A stretch of 64,000 nt of DNA from Planctomycetota bacterium (GCA_016779205.1 JADHOC010000009.1:112315-176314); one strand, 5' to 3'. Shown: positions 34,820 to 45,005, counted from the stretch's first letter. The notes: generated by a model from the letters alone, not told the origin. Numbers and translations are program-made.

Positions 34820-37693
34820 TCATCGCGTCAGCTCGAACCAGTTGAAGTTCCACTCGTTACCGAGCGCCTTGAACGTCACCAGGTGCTCGCCTGCGGTCAG
34901 GCCCGTGGTCGACCCGTTGAGCGTCCCATAGACCTGCCAATCCCCTGTGGCCGGTACCTTCAAGCGGTCGACCTGCTCCCCGTCGACCAGGACGGCGAAC
35001 CCCTCGCTGCCCGATTTGGATGCGAGGCGATAGGTGAACCGATAGTCGCCGGGGGTCGTGACGTTGATCTTGAAGGTGACGGTGTCCTCCGGGTCGAAGT
35101 ACCCGAGGTTGAACCCGCCACCGTCGTCCCCGCAGGTCTCGAGCTGGGCACCCTCCATGGCGGTGAAGTCCTCCGCCTCGAGCCTGGCAGGCACCGCGGC
35201 CGCGGGGAGAGGAGTGTGGGCCACCCCGCTTCGACCACTCTCCACGCAGCCCGCGACCGCGGTCACGGTGTAGTGGTAGGCGCGGTCCTCCGGCGGGGCT
35301 CCGTCCATGTAGGCCGGGGTCACGAGCCCGCTGACCACCCGGGATTCCGCGCCGTTGGCGCGCTCGGCGCGGTAGACGTTGTAGGCGACGGCTCCGTCCG
35401 TGGGCTGCCAGGTGAGGTGGACGCCCTCTGGCTTCACCTGCACCGCAAGGTCGGTGGGGGCCTTCGGGTCAGGGAACGGGAGCGCGCCCTCCCAGGATTC
35501 GTGGCGAACCCAGTCCACCTCCATGACCCACTCGCCCTCCATGGGGGAGTCGGTGATCTTGGCGTAGTTAAGGATCGCGAACATCGCCTCAGGGTAGGCG
35601 TCGCCCTGGCCGGGGTTGCGGTGTACCTCCCGGCCATCGACGCGGTAGACCAGGTCGCTCCCGGCCCACTCGACCGAGTACTCGTGGAACTCATCCAGGG
35701 TGGCCTCGATCCCGGTGCGGAGGGTCCACCAATCACCCTCGTCGTTGCCGAGGTTCTTGATGGCTCCGGTGGTGAAGTGGTCCGCGGGGCCGTCCCCATG
35801 GTGCTCGAAGATGTCGATCTCGCCGGAGCCCGTCAGCGGCCACGGCACGGTCTCGTCGGCCTCCTGGACCGGAGCCTCGTTGTTCTGCGCGCCGAGGAGC
35901 CACCACGCGGGGAACATGCTGTTCTCGCCGTTGCCCCAGGTGCGCAGGCGGGCCGTCCAGCGCCCCTTCACGAACTCCTTGCGGTTCTTGGAGCAGATCC
36001 GGCCGGCGACATAGCGGGTGTCCGGGTGCTTCTCCCCGGTCTTGCTCAGGTTGTCGCACTCACAGGGGGCGTCCAGTCGGACGACCTTGAGCTTGATGCT
36101 GCCGTCGCTCACCTCGCGCGTTCCGTACTGGTTGTCGGGGACGTAGCACTGCTTCTCGTTGTTCACCCAGATCATCTGGTCCTGCCAGTGGTCAGGATTG
36201 AACTCGTCGAAGTCGTCAAAGAAGTCCGTGACCCAGCCCGTGGCCTGGCGGGTGTCGTGAACGAGGGTCTGGATCGCCCGGGCGGGGATCGTGGCTGCAG
36301 CCTCCGAGGCGTCCAGGTAGAGCCGGTAGCGGACGGGCTCGTCGGAGAGGTTCAGGACCACCGTGGCGAGGCGCCCGTCCTCGTTCATGAAGGAGGTCGT
36401 CTGGAGGCTGCTGCGCGTGCTCACCGCGCTGACCCGGCGCGCGCCGGGCCGGATGAACCGCGAGAAGTGCCCCAGGTAGTAGTACGTGGGGGTGTAGATG
36501 AGCTCACCGGTGTCCTGCACGGCGTGCACGGGGGCGAAGCAGTAGTTCCCGACGTGATTGGGGCCGCCGCTGTCGTCGAGGAGGACATTCCAATCGATCC
36601 AGCCCACCGCCCCGGCGTTCAGATCGTTCACGATGGCGTGACCGTAGCGCTCGGCGTTGGGCCAATGCTGGTACCCCTCGGGGTCGAAGCCCTCCACCGT
36701 CGCCTCGGTGAGCAGCAGGTTGACCCCGGGGTAGGACTCGCCGACCTCCTCGACGTTGCCGAACATGGGTTCGCCCCCCGTCCAGGTCTCGTACCAGTGG
36801 AACCCGACGCCCCACGCGTACTTGGCGGCCTCAGGATCTGCGAGGATCGTGTGCGCGCGCTGGGTGACGAGGTCTCGGTTGTGGTCCCAGACCACGATCT
36901 TGCGATCGCCGTAGCCGGCGGCCTCCATGGCCGGCCCGAGGTAGTCCCGGAGGAAGTCCCGCTCCTCCTCCGCGGTGTAGATCATCGACTCCCACGTCTG
37001 TCGCGCCAGCGGCTCGTTCTGAACGGTGATGCCAAAGATGGGGACCCCCGCCTCTTCGTACGCCTTGATGAAGCGCGTGAAGTAGTCGGCCCAGGCGGAC
37101 CGGTAGCGCGGGAGGAGCTTGCCGCCCTGGAGCATGTTTCCGTTGTCCTTCATGAAGGCGGGTGCCGACCAGGGGCTCGCGAAGGTCGTCAGCGAACCTC
37201 CAGCCACGCGGATCGCCTCGCGGATCATGGGGATGCGTCGCTCCCGGTCGGGGGCGATATCGAAGGTGCTCAGGTCCCCATCGCCCTCTTCGATGTAGGT
37301 GTAGCTCGCGCTGGAAAAGTCGCAGCTATGGATCGGGGTGCGGAGGAGGCTGTATCCGTTGCCCGCTTCCACGCTGAAGAGGGACTCCATGAGGCGGCGC
37401 TGGGTCGGCGCATCGAGCCGGGAGTAGACCTCTGCGCTGGCGTCGGTGATCGCGCCGCCGATACCGAGCAGGGTCTGAAAACGCCGCTCGGTGGCCACGA
37501 CGATGGCCACGTCGGTCTCGGTGGGCTGTTGCGCCGGGAGGAGCTGGAGCCCGCCGTCCGGCGCCATGCGCAGGTCGGAGTCCATGGCCGTGGTGAAGAC
37601 CTCGACGCACCCGCCGCTCTGCGACTGGAGGTTGGGGGCTGCGGGTGCGAGGGTCAGCGCGAGAGCTGCGATACCGGGTGCGAGCGGGGGCAT
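34820..37693 (-). CDS. GH30 - GH16 - FN3 - CBM6 double glycoside hydrolase
   Basis: The start at ATG 37693 gives 957 residues with a signal peptide (about 1-25); ATG 37756 is an alternative. Residues about 30-480 form a GH30 barrel with acid/base E227 (VQNEP) and nucleophile E330 (LLTEA). Residues about 490-740 are GH16, with the catalytic E625-I-D627-I-F-E630. Then come a fibronectin type III repeat (about 746-825) and a CBM6-like domain (about 836-957). GH30 members include beta-1,6-glucanases and GH16 includes beta-1,3-glucanases, so one enzyme could cut both the branches and the backbone of laminarin-like glucan. Secreted; cell attachment signals are not obvious. The family calls are firm, the glucan target is inferred. 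Confidence 0.88.
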   Translation of the reverse strand: MPPLAPGIAALALTLAPAAPNLQSQSGGCVEVFTTAMDSDLRMAPDGGLQLLPAQQPTETDVAIVVATERRFQTLLGIGGAITDASAEVYSRLDAPTQRRLMESLFSVEAGNGYSLLRTPIHSCDFSSASYTYIEEGDGDLSTFDIAPDRERRIPMIREAIRVAGGSLTTFASPWSAPAFMKDNGNMLQGGKLLPRYRSAWADYFTRFIKAYEEAGVPIFGITVQNEPLARQTWESMIYTAEEERDFLRDYLGPAMEAAGYGDRKIVVWDHNRDLVTQRAHTILADPEAAKYAWGVGFHWYETWTGGEPMFGNVEEVGESYPGVNLLLTEATVEGFDPEGYQHWPNAERYGHAIVNDLNAGAVGWIDWNVLLDDSGGPNHVGNYCFAPVHAVQDTGELIYTPTYYYLGHFSRFIRPGARRVSAVSTRSSLQTTSFMNEDGRLATVVLNLSDEPVRYRLYLDASEAAATIPARAIQTLVHDTRQATGWVTDFFDDFDEFNPDHWQDQMIWVNNEKQCYVPDNQYGTREVSDGSIKLKVVRLDAPCECDNLSKTGEKHPDTRYVAGRICSKNRKEFVKGRWTARLRTWGNGENSMFPAWWLLGAQNNEAPVQEADETVPWPLTGSGEIDIFEHHGDGPADHFTTGAIKNLGNDEGDWWTLRTGIEATLDEFHEYSVEWAGSDLVYRVDGREVHRNPGQGDAYPEAMFAILNYAKITDSPMEGEWVMEVDWVRHESWEGALPFPDPKAPTDLAVQVKPEGVHLTWQPTDGAVAYNVYRAERANGAESRVVSGLVTPAYMDGAPPEDRAYHYTVTAVAGCVESGRSGVAHTPLPAAAVPARLEAEDFTAMEGAQLETCGDDGGGFNLGYFDPEDTVTFKINVTTPGDYRFTYRLASKSGSEGFAVLVDGEQVDRLKVPATGDWQVYGTLNGSTTGLTAGEHLVTFKALGNEWNFNWFELTR

Positions 37694-37924
37694 GGAGCTT
37701 TGGGGAGCGTTGGGCGTGGTGGTGGAGGTCGCTATGGCGGCGATACGGTAGCCCATTGACTCCGCGGGCAAGCGGGCATCGTGCCCTGTGCACCCGATGC
37801 AGGAGCAGCGGCGTCTCGGCCATGGATCTGACTGCGGCGATCCGCCGCGGGTCGCGCGCAGGCACCGCTCGCGTCAGCGTTCTTCGCAGACGTGCCTCCC
37901 AGCGAGCGCATATGCGCATCGGCT

Positions 37925-39214
37925 TCAGCGGGCGGCGCTGGGCGTCGCCGCCGCATCCCCGGCCGCCATTCCCGCTCCGGTGCCTGCCAGGTATCCGCTG
38001 GCAAAGGCCCACTGGAGATTGAAGCCGCCGCAGGGACCGTCGAGGTCGAGGACCTCCCCGCAGAGGTAGAGGCCGGGCTGCAGCTTGCTCTCGAGCGTCT
38101 CGGGTCGGACGTCCTTGAGCCGGGCGCCCCCACGGGTGATGAACGCGCCGTCGTACCCCGTGTGGCCGATGACGGTGATGGGGGTCCTGGCGAGGGTCCG
38201 GGCGAGGGCGTCCCGGGGCTCGCCCTTGAGCTGCTGGACCGCGATCGAGGGAGAGGTGCCGCTCAACTCGCACATCACGTCCACCAGTTCGCCGGGCAGG
38301 TGCTCGCCCAGCGCATCGCCGAGGGCGCGCTGGGGGCCTGCTCGCCACTCCTTGAAGATCCCCTGCCAATCCTCCTGGCCCTTGCCGCGGCACAGGTTGA
38401 GCCACAGGGGGACCTCGCCATAGCGATCCAGCAGGGGGGAGAGCTCCCTGGAGATGTCGAGGACGACGGGGCCTCGCAGGCCGGTCTTCGTGAAGATGAG
38501 GTCGCCGGTGCGCGCGATCTTGGCGTGCTTCTTGATCGCCACCTGGAGGTGCGCCTTCCCGATGGTGTGGGCGGTGCACCTCGCTGTCCAGTCCTCGGCG
38601 GTGACCACGGGGACACCCGCGGGGTGCCGGGCGGTGATCTTGTGTCCGAAGCCCTCGGCGAACCGGTAGCCCCCGCCGGAGGCACCGGACTTGGGCAGGG
38701 CGAGGCCGCCCGTGGCGATGATCAGCTCCGTCGAATGAAACGCGCCGCCTGCGTGGGTGGCCGTGAAGTGACCGTCCACGAACGCAGTCTCGAGGACCTC
38801 GCACGCGGTGATGATCGGCACCTTCAGGCGCTCGAGCTCGCCGATGAGCCCGGCGAGCACGGTGGACGACTTGCGCGTCTCTGGCCAGACCCGGAAGCCG
38901 TCGTGGACGACCGTCTGCACTCCGATCCCGTGGAAGAACTCCCGTAGCTTCGGCCCGCCGAGGCCTTCGAGGGCAGGACCCATGAAGCGGCCGTCTTTCC
39001 CCACGCGCTCCATGAACTGATCCGCCCCGAGGGTGTTCGACAGGTTGCAGCGCTGACCGCCCGAAGCCAGGAGCTTCCGGCCCGGGGACGGGGACCGCTC
39101 CACCACGGCGACCGTGCGCCCGAGCCGTGCGGCCCGGATGCCGGCCACCATTCCAGAGGCTCCAGCGCCGATGATCAGTACGTCCAGCGGATGTTGTGCG
39201 CTCCCAATCTCCAT
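37925..39214 (-). CDS. HI0933/BaiN-family FAD-dependent oxidoreductase
   Basis: The start at ATG 39214 places the FAD dinucleotide motif DVLIIGAGASGMVAG at residues 10-24 of a 429-residue protein. The second FAD-contact segments GRKLLASGGQRCNLSN, LIIATGGLALPKSGASG and LYLCGEVLDLDGPCGGFN are the signatures of the HI0933-like (YhiN, BaiN) flavoproteins. Some members reduce steroids or fatty acyl substrates; most are unassigned. It is cytoplasmic with no signal peptide. The neighbours (glycosidase and acyltransferase) do not point to a pathway. Confidence 0.88.
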   Translation of the reverse strand: MEIGSAQHPLDVLIIGAGASGMVAGIRAARLGRTVAVVERSPSPGRKLLASGGQRCNLSNTLGADQFMERVGKDGRFMGPALEGLGGPKLREFFHGIGVQTVVHDGFRVWPETRKSSTVLAGLIGELERLKVPIITACEVLETAFVDGHFTATHAGGAFHSTELIIATGGLALPKSGASGGGYRFAEGFGHKITARHPAGVPVVTAEDWTARCTAHTIGKAHLQVAIKKHAKIARTGDLIFTKTGLRGPVVLDISRELSPLLDRYGEVPLWLNLCRGKGQEDWQGIFKEWRAGPQRALGDALGEHLPGELVDVMCELSGTSPSIAVQQLKGEPRDALARTLARTPITVIGHTGYDGAFITRGGARLKDVRPETLESKLQPGLYLCGEVLDLDGPCGGFNLQWAFASGYLAGTGAGMAAGDAAATPSAAR

Positions 39215-39327
39215 CGTGTCAGGGCGCCAGTCTAGCGGCGGGCTGCGGCGGGCGGGGTATGCCCCCCAGGCCATGGTCAGGCGCGCCCTGGGTCGGAGCA
39301 GGAGGGACCCCCTCGCCGCCCGGGCCC

Positions 39328-41202
39328 TCACCGCCGATTGAGCATCCGGATGATGTTGGCTCGCAACCGTGGTGCGGCGAGGCTCGCTCCATGGGCGGAG
39401 AGGTGGTCATCATCGAGGTACACCGGGGCTCGCCCATCGAGGATGAGGATTCCCTCGCCCGAGGCGTAGAGGTCGAAGGTCTCCACGAGCTCAGCGTGCC
39501 CGTTGGCCTCGGCCAACGCCCGGACCAACGCACGTCCGGGGTCCATTCGCTGCCCCAGGTCGGAGGGTAGGTACCTCCGCATCCCGGCCTTGGCCTCGAT
39601 CCCCTTGGAGGCCATCCATTGGCTCGCGCTTCGGTTTCCGCACTGCACCAACCAGGGGGCATCCTCCAGCAGGAGCACCCGTGACCCAAGGGAGGCAGCC
39701 AGCTCCATCACCGCCGTCAGGCCCTCGGCTTCGACGGTTCGCCAGGCCAGGGCGATCACGATCACCTCCGGTTGGTACTGCTGCAACCAGCGGAAGACCT
39801 CCGAGCGGCCATGGTCGTATCCGACGGTCCACCAGGCCTCGCCGGCCTGGCAGAAGAACGCGCTGGGAATCTGTTCCCTGCGCGCCGTCGAGGCGATGGC
39901 GTGGCTCCACATCTCGGCATGGGAGTCCCCGATCACGACGACCCGTGGCTCTCCCCACTCCTCGCCAACACGGATCCCCCCACGGTACAACGCGCTCTCT
40001 GCGAAGCCCGGGTTGGACATGCGGGCGCCGAGGACGCGGGGTCCTGTGGCGGGCTTCCACCCGGGGTGGGGTGAGTACGAGATGAACTGCACCTCGTCAT
40101 AGCCAGAGGCATCGTAGGTCCTCAGCTGGCCCGCCATCATCAGTGCTACGGCGGCAGGGACTGCTGCGGCGGTGAGGATTCGCCCTGCCCCGACGGCTCC
40201 CGTCCGGGCGGGCACCTCAACCCAGCGGAACGAGGCGTACGCGAGCAGGTAGGTCAAGGCCAGGATGGCCAGCTTGTCGGTGGGGCCCACCCAGTCGAGT
40301 CCATGCTCGTTCGCGAAGACGATGACCGGCCAGTGCCAGAGGTAGAGCGAGTAGGAGAGCTGGCCAATGTGGACCAGGGGCCTGGCGCCCAGGGCCACGT
40401 GGACAACCCCGGAGCCTCCAGCGGCGAGCACGAGGAATGCCCCGCCGGTCGCGAGAACGGGCCCGGCCCCCAGGCCATCAAAGGTCGCGAAGCTGACGAG
40501 GATGAACGCCAGACCGGTGACGGCGAGTCCGCCCCTGGGCCTGAGCCTCGCCACCCAGGATTCGGGAGCGGTTGCCAGGGCGCAGCCGGCAGCCAGCTCC
40601 CAGGCCCGGAAGGGTGCGAGGTAGAAGGTCGCTGTGGGGGACACCACGTGGAACGCCGCGTAAGCGCCGAGGCTGAGGGCGCCGGATCCCACGATGAAGG
40701 GGAAGACCCAGCTCCTTCGGGCTCGATGGACCAGCCAGATGGCGATCGGGAAGAGCAGGTAGAACTGTTCCTCGACCGCGAGTGACCAGGCGTGCAGGAA
40801 GGGCGCGGCCTCCGCGGCGCCACCCCAGTAGTCACTCGAGGACCACCAGAAGTAGAGGTTGGCACTGGAGAGGAGGGCCGCGAGGGCCTGGACGCCCACG
40901 GCCTGTTGCTCAGGAAGGAAGCCGAATGCGTAGGAGGCTCCCAGGGTGACGGCGGTCACCACGAGGAGGGCAGGCAGGATCCTGCGGACCCGGCGCGCCC
41001 AGAACTCCCGGAGCGAGAACGTCCGCCGATCCAGGTCGCCCTTGATGATCGAGGTGATCAGGTAGCCGGAGATGACGAAGAACACATCGACACCCAGGAA
41101 CCCACCCTGGAGCCACGGCAGGTCCAGGTGGAACAGGATCACTGGCAGGACCGCGATGGCTCGCAGCCCGTCGATCTCTCGGCGGTATTGGATGGCAGTC
41201 AT
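39328..41202 (-). CDS. OafA/YrhL-type acyltransferase 3 with SGNH domain
   Basis: This 624-residue protein opens with the acyltransferase 3 signature IDGLRAIAVLPVILFH, has about ten membrane helices (1-360) and ends in an SGNH hydrolase-like domain with VVIGDSHAEMW (block I) and DDDHLSAHGA (the D-x-x-H block). Proteins of this type O-acetylate surface polysaccharides such as O-antigen or peptidoglycan. In the same window are nonulosonate and capsule genes, so a surface-glycan substrate is plausible. ATG start at 41202. The gene overlaps neither neighbour. Confidence 0.9.
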   Translation of the reverse strand: MTAIQYRREIDGLRAIAVLPVILFHLDLPWLQGGFLGVDVFFVISGYLITSIIKGDLDRRTFSLREFWARRVRRILPALLVVTAVTLGASYAFGFLPEQQAVGVQALAALLSSANLYFWWSSSDYWGGAAEAAPFLHAWSLAVEEQFYLLFPIAIWLVHRARRSWVFPFIVGSGALSLGAYAAFHVVSPTATFYLAPFRAWELAAGCALATAPESWVARLRPRGGLAVTGLAFILVSFATFDGLGAGPVLATGGAFLVLAAGGSGVVHVALGARPLVHIGQLSYSLYLWHWPVIVFANEHGLDWVGPTDKLAILALTYLLAYASFRWVEVPARTGAVGAGRILTAAAVPAAVALMMAGQLRTYDASGYDEVQFISYSPHPGWKPATGPRVLGARMSNPGFAESALYRGGIRVGEEWGEPRVVVIGDSHAEMWSHAIASTARREQIPSAFFCQAGEAWWTVGYDHGRSEVFRWLQQYQPEVIVIALAWRTVEAEGLTAVMELAASLGSRVLLLEDAPWLVQCGNRSASQWMASKGIEAKAGMRRYLPSDLGQRMDPGRALVRALAEANGHAELVETFDLYASGEGILILDGRAPVYLDDDHLSAHGASLAAPRLRANIIRMLNRR

Positions 41203-41392
41203 CCCGGAGGGAACCCAGGGGCAAAGGTATGGCAGGGATGCGAGGCCCAGGCCTTACCGCGAGGGTAGTGCAGTCGCCCCCGCGCCGGGGCGCCGACGGG
41301 GCTCAATCGCCGTATGTCCAGAATAGAGTTTGCCGGCGGCTCAACCCGGGGCGCTCGGTCGTCCGCTCGGTGCGCGAGCGGCGCTAGCGGCG

Positions 41393-42796
41393 CTAGCGGC
41401 CCACCAGCGTCGCCCGGAACCGCTTCTTCTTGATCCGCCCGGCGTTGATTCGGTCGGCGGCGAGCGGGGCCAGGTGGTGGCGCACCGCCACGTAGGAGAG
41501 GCGGTCCTGCACCTCGATCTTCCCGATGTCGGCGCCTGCGAGCCCGCCCGCGTCACCGGTGAGGGCTCCGACGATGTCCCCCGGCCGCACCTTGTCCTTG
41601 CGTCCACCCGAGATCAGGATCGAACGCATGGGCGGCGGTCCAGCGACGGCGCGCAGCACGCCAGCGGTGGGGCCGGCTGGAGCGCCCATGGGATGCTCCC
41701 TGATGTTGACGCCGGTCAACTCCTCGACCCCGGCAACGCGCGCATCGGCGGGCCCGACCGCGAGGGAGACCGCGACCCCGGAGGCATCGGCGCGCCCCGT
41801 CCGGCCAATGCGATGGACGTACACCTCTGGCTGCTGGGGGAGTTCGTAGTTGACCACCAGGTCGAGCCCCTCCACGTCAATTCCCCTCCCCGCCACGTCC
41901 GTGGCCACGAGGATCCGCACGCTTCCCGCTCGGAAGCGGCTGAGGACCTGGTCGCGATGGAACTGGTCTAGGCCACCGTCCAGTCGGTCGGCACTGACGT
42001 CTGCACCCTGGAGGCGCTGGGTCACCTCGAGGACGCTCGCCTTGTAGTTGCAGAACACGATCGCGGAGGCGTGAGGGATCCCTGCGAGGACGTGCGCGAG
42101 CGCCCCGAAGCGCTCATCGGGCGGGGTGAAGACCTTCCACTGTTCGATCGCGGGCCCCGGCGCGTCGTCGGGGGCCGCGGAGATGCGGACGGGGTCGACC
42201 TGGTAGGCCCGACTGATGGCCTCGATCTCCTCCGGGAGGGTGGCGGAGAAGAGCGCCGTCTGGCGATCAGCAGGGAGGCTGCGCACCACACGCGCGACGT
42301 CGGGGCCGAAGCCCATGTCGAGCATCCGGTCCGCCTCGTCGAGGACGAGGGTGCGCAGGGCGCTGGTCTCCATGGAGCCGGTGCCCAGGAGGTCCATGAT
42401 CCGGCCCGGCGTTCCGACGGCGACGTGGACCCCGCGCCCCAGCGACTCGCGCTGGCCTCGTGCCGGTTGCCCGCCCACCAGCTCCGCGGTGACGAGCCCG
42501 GGGAGGCCCCGGCCGAGGGTCCGGACCTCGCCACGGACCTGTGCGGCCAGCTCGCGGGTGGGGCAGAGGACGAGGGCCTGGAGGTCCCTCCGCTCGAGGT
42601 CGAGGCGCTGCAGCATCGGGAGCACGAACGCCGCGGTCTTCCCGCTCCCGGTCTTTGACTTCCCGATCACATCGCGCCCCGCGAGCAGCGGCGGGATGGC
42701 CAGGGCCTGGATCCGGGTTGGACGCTCGTATCCGAGCTCGCCTGCGACCTTCACGAGGGCGGAGCGCAGCTGGAGCTCGTGGAAGGACGGGGACAC
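41393..42796 (-). CDS. dbpA: DEAD-box RNA helicase DbpA
   Basis: The chosen GTG at 42796 gives 467 residues beginning just before the first conserved helicase block; an ATG at 42901 would add 35 unconvincing residues. Motifs in order: ATP loop TGSGKT, PTRELA, TPGR, DEAD box (VLDEADRMLDMGFG), SAT and HRIGRTGR. The last 75 residues (SILISGGRKDKVRPGDIVGA, then IGKIEVQDRLSYVAVR) are the DbpA RNA-binding domain that recognises hairpin 92 of 23S rRNA. It therefore acts in large-subunit ribosome assembly. Upstream, it is divergent from a methyltransferase gene. Confidence 0.9.
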   Translation of the reverse strand: MSPSFHELQLRSALVKVAGELGYERPTRIQALAIPPLLAGRDVIGKSKTGSGKTAAFVLPMLQRLDLERRDLQALVLCPTRELAAQVRGEVRTLGRGLPGLVTAELVGGQPARGQRESLGRGVHVAVGTPGRIMDLLGTGSMETSALRTLVLDEADRMLDMGFGPDVARVVRSLPADRQTALFSATLPEEIEAISRAYQVDPVRISAAPDDAPGPAIEQWKVFTPPDERFGALAHVLAGIPHASAIVFCNYKASVLEVTQRLQGADVSADRLDGGLDQFHRDQVLSRFRAGSVRILVATDVAGRGIDVEGLDLVVNYELPQQPEVYVHRIGRTGRADASGVAVSLAVGPADARVAGVEELTGVNIREHPMGAPAGPTAGVLRAVAGPPPMRSILISGGRKDKVRPGDIVGALTGDAGGLAGADIGKIEVQDRLSYVAVRHHLAPLAADRINAGRIKKKRFRATLVGR

Positions 42797-43129
42797 GTGG
42801 TGGCCTGGGTCGCGGAAGGGGTCGGGAGACGCGGTCAGGTGAGGGTTGAGCCTGTTCCTCGGGGTGGGGTCGGCACCCCGGTGACCACGGAGGGCGAGCA
42901 CCCTACCAGCCGGGGGCCTGGATGCAGGTCCGGCACGCCCAAAGCCGCGAAGCCCCTCAGGTCAGACCCATGAGCCCGTCTCCGACGTCAGCCTTCGCCA
43001 CGGCGCGGGTCGGTCCGGACATCTTTCGGTCCAGTGCAAGGCTCTGCGCCGGCGCCCATCCCTCGCTTGAGGGCCGTGGGTCAAGGAGCCGTGGTAGCCT
43101 CCTGCGCCCGCGAATCGGCGGGCGTCACC
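42797..43129. other. Intergenic region, dbpA versus methyltransferase
   Basis: This divergent gap of 333 bases holds the upstream sequences of both neighbours. No gene, repeat or clear promoter is recognised. Confidence 0.4.
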
Positions 43130-43975
43130 ATGACCACACCGACGAATTGTTGCTCCGTTTGTGGAGGCGTGACCACGAGCGCAGGTGCGGTCGACTTCAA
43201 CAAGTCCGGCGCCGACTGGTTCGAGGGCGAGCGGCAGTTCCCCGTGAGCGATGAGGTGGTGGCCTTCCGTCGCTGCGGGGCCTGCGGGTTCATGTTCACC
43301 CCCTTCTTCAATGACTGGTCGGAGGCCGACTTCAAGGCCAGGGTCTACAACGCGGACTACGTGCTCGCGGACCCGCCGTTCCTGGTCGAGCGCCCGTCAC
43401 GGCTGGCGGCGTACCTCGCTGACGTGCTGGGTGACGCCTTGCCGGAGGTCTCCCTGCTGGACTTCGGAGCCGGCGAGGGGCGGATGGTGGAGGAGCTCCG
43501 TGGGCTCGGCCTGGTCCACGGGACCGTCTACGACCCCTACCACGCCGAATCGCCCCTGCCCGAGGGTCGGCATGAGCTGGTGACCGCGTTCGAGGTGGTG
43601 GAGCACGTCCCGGACCAGGGAGCGCTGTTCGACCAGCTGTGCGACCTGGTGGCCCCCGGCGGCATGCTCCTCCTGAGCACCCTGCTGCAGCCTGTGGACA
43701 TCGGGTCCATCGGTGCCGGGTGGTGGTATGCCTGCCCACGGAACGGGCACCTCGCCTTCCACACCGCAGAGAGCCTCTCCACGCTGCTCGAGGCGCGAGG
43801 CTTCACGGTCGTCTCCCTCTCGGCCGAGTTGCACATGGCTTCGAAGGGGCCCGCCCGCCTGCTCCGGCGCTTCCAGGAGGCTGAGCAGGCCCTGGCGGTC
43901 TCCGGGTCGCAGGGCTCGGGCCCGGGGCCGCGGCGCGCCGACGGACCGACATCGACGGGTACGGGGGACGCCTAG
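43130..43975 (+). CDS. SAM-dependent methyltransferase with N-terminal zinc-ribbon
   Basis: Starting at ATG 43130, this 281-residue protein has a zinc-ribbon-like N-terminus (C8-S-V-C11 and C49-G-A-C52) followed by a class I SAM fold. SAM motif I reads LLDFGAGEGRM near residue 117, and the later motif sequence is LVAPGGMLLLSTL. This layout is seen in C-methyltransferases of sugar and polysaccharide clusters and other bacterial class I methyltransferases. The substrate is unknown. It is followed after 40 bases by the MYG1-like gene. An earlier in-frame ATG at 43034 seems unlikely. Confidence 0.75.
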   Translation: MTTPTNCCSVCGGVTTSAGAVDFNKSGADWFEGERQFPVSDEVVAFRRCGACGFMFTPFFNDWSEADFKARVYNADYVLADPPFLVERPSRLAAYLADVLGDALPEVSLLDFGAGEGRMVEELRGLGLVHGTVYDPYHAESPLPEGRHELVTAFEVVEHVPDQGALFDQLCDLVAPGGMLLLSTLLQPVDIGSIGAGWWYACPRNGHLAFHTAESLSTLLEARGFTVVSLSAELHMASKGPARLLRRFQEAEQALAVSGSQGSGPGPRRADGPTSTGTGDA

Positions 43976-44015
43976 GAGCGGCCCGGTGGCGCCGATCGCT
44001 GCTATGGTCCCCTCC

Positions 44016-44900
44016 ATGAGCGAGCTGAAGCTGATCGTGACGCACCCCGGGGGTGCTCACAAGGATGACCTCCTGGCCGCCTGCGTCCTCGTCGCCTTGC
44101 ACGGCTGCCCCGTGGAGCGGCGGGACCCGACCGGGGACGAGCTCGCGGACGCGCAGGTGGCGGTGGTGGACGTCGGTGGCCACCACGACCCCGCCCTGCA
44201 CAACTACGACCATCACCAGTTCCCGAGGGAGCACGCGCCCACCTGCTCGCTGAGCCTCGTCCTTGCGGCCCTCGGCCTGTACGAGGATGCCCTGCGCTTC
44301 TGTGACTGGCTGGAGCCGGCGGAGTGGTTCGACTCACGGGGGCCGAAGAAGACCGCCGAGTGGCTCGGCGTGCCGCGCGCGGCCATCGGGAAGCTGAACT
44401 CGCCCGTGGACATGACCTTGCTCCGGCACTTCGCGGGGAGCCCGCGGCACGCGCCCGGCGAGACCGTCTACGAGTTCATGCGCGCGGTGGGCGCGGACCT
44501 CCTCGCCTACCTTCGGGGGGTACGGGAGGACATCGAGTCCGTCCGCGGGCGGAGCGAGCGGTGGCAGGTGCAGGCTGGAGACGAGGTCATCGAGACGGTC
44601 TTCCTTCCCCGGAGCGACGAGCTCCCCTCGGAGCCGTCCAACGGCGTCGCCCGCTTCATACGGGCCACGGGGCTGGAGACGGTGATCGGCGCGATGGTCT
44701 ATCCAGACCGCCGGGCGGATGGCTACGGCATCAGCCGCTACGAGGACGACCCCCGCCTCGACTTCTCGCGCCTGGATGGCGAGCCGGACGTGCACTTCGC
44801 CCACAAGAGCGGCTTCATGTGCAAGACGTCGGCCACCGACCCCGAGCGCCTGAGGGGTCTCATTGCGAGGGCCGTCGTGCAGCCCTCGGCGCGGCCCTAG
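44016..44900 (+). CDS. MYG1/UPF0160-family DHH-like phosphoesterase
   Basis: This is a 294-residue protein of the MYG1 family. Conserved metal-binding residues are seen in VTHPGGAHKDDLLAA (H10, H15, D17) and NYDHHQF (D65, H66, H67), with VVDVGGHHDP between. Eukaryotic MYG1 is a nuclease; bacterial roles are not settled. The rest resembles DHH-superfamily phosphoesterases. The start could be 44004 (four residues longer). It lies between a methyltransferase and a secreted protein gene on the same strand. Confidence 0.85.
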   Translation: MSELKLIVTHPGGAHKDDLLAACVLVALHGCPVERRDPTGDELADAQVAVVDVGGHHDPALHNYDHHQFPREHAPTCSLSLVLAALGLYEDALRFCDWLEPAEWFDSRGPKKTAEWLGVPRAAIGKLNSPVDMTLLRHFAGSPRHAPGETVYEFMRAVGADLLAYLRGVREDIESVRGRSERWQVQAGDEVIETVFLPRSDELPSEPSNGVARFIRATGLETVIGAMVYPDRRADGYGISRYEDDPRLDFSRLDGEPDVHFAHKSGFMCKTSATDPERLRGLIARAVVQPSARP

Positions 44901-45005
44901 GGGGGGCGCGACGGCGGACCGTCGGTGGAGCCATTCGACCCTGGCGGGTTGGCGCGCGCTGTCGGACACTGGACGACTCCGCCCGCTCCCCAGCCCCCGC
45001 CGTTC

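Noticed and set aside
41379..41399. Two tandem copies of GGCGCTAGC at the end of dbpA
   Set aside because: Only two copies in a GC-rich gene end; no functional pattern, too short to report as a repeat element.
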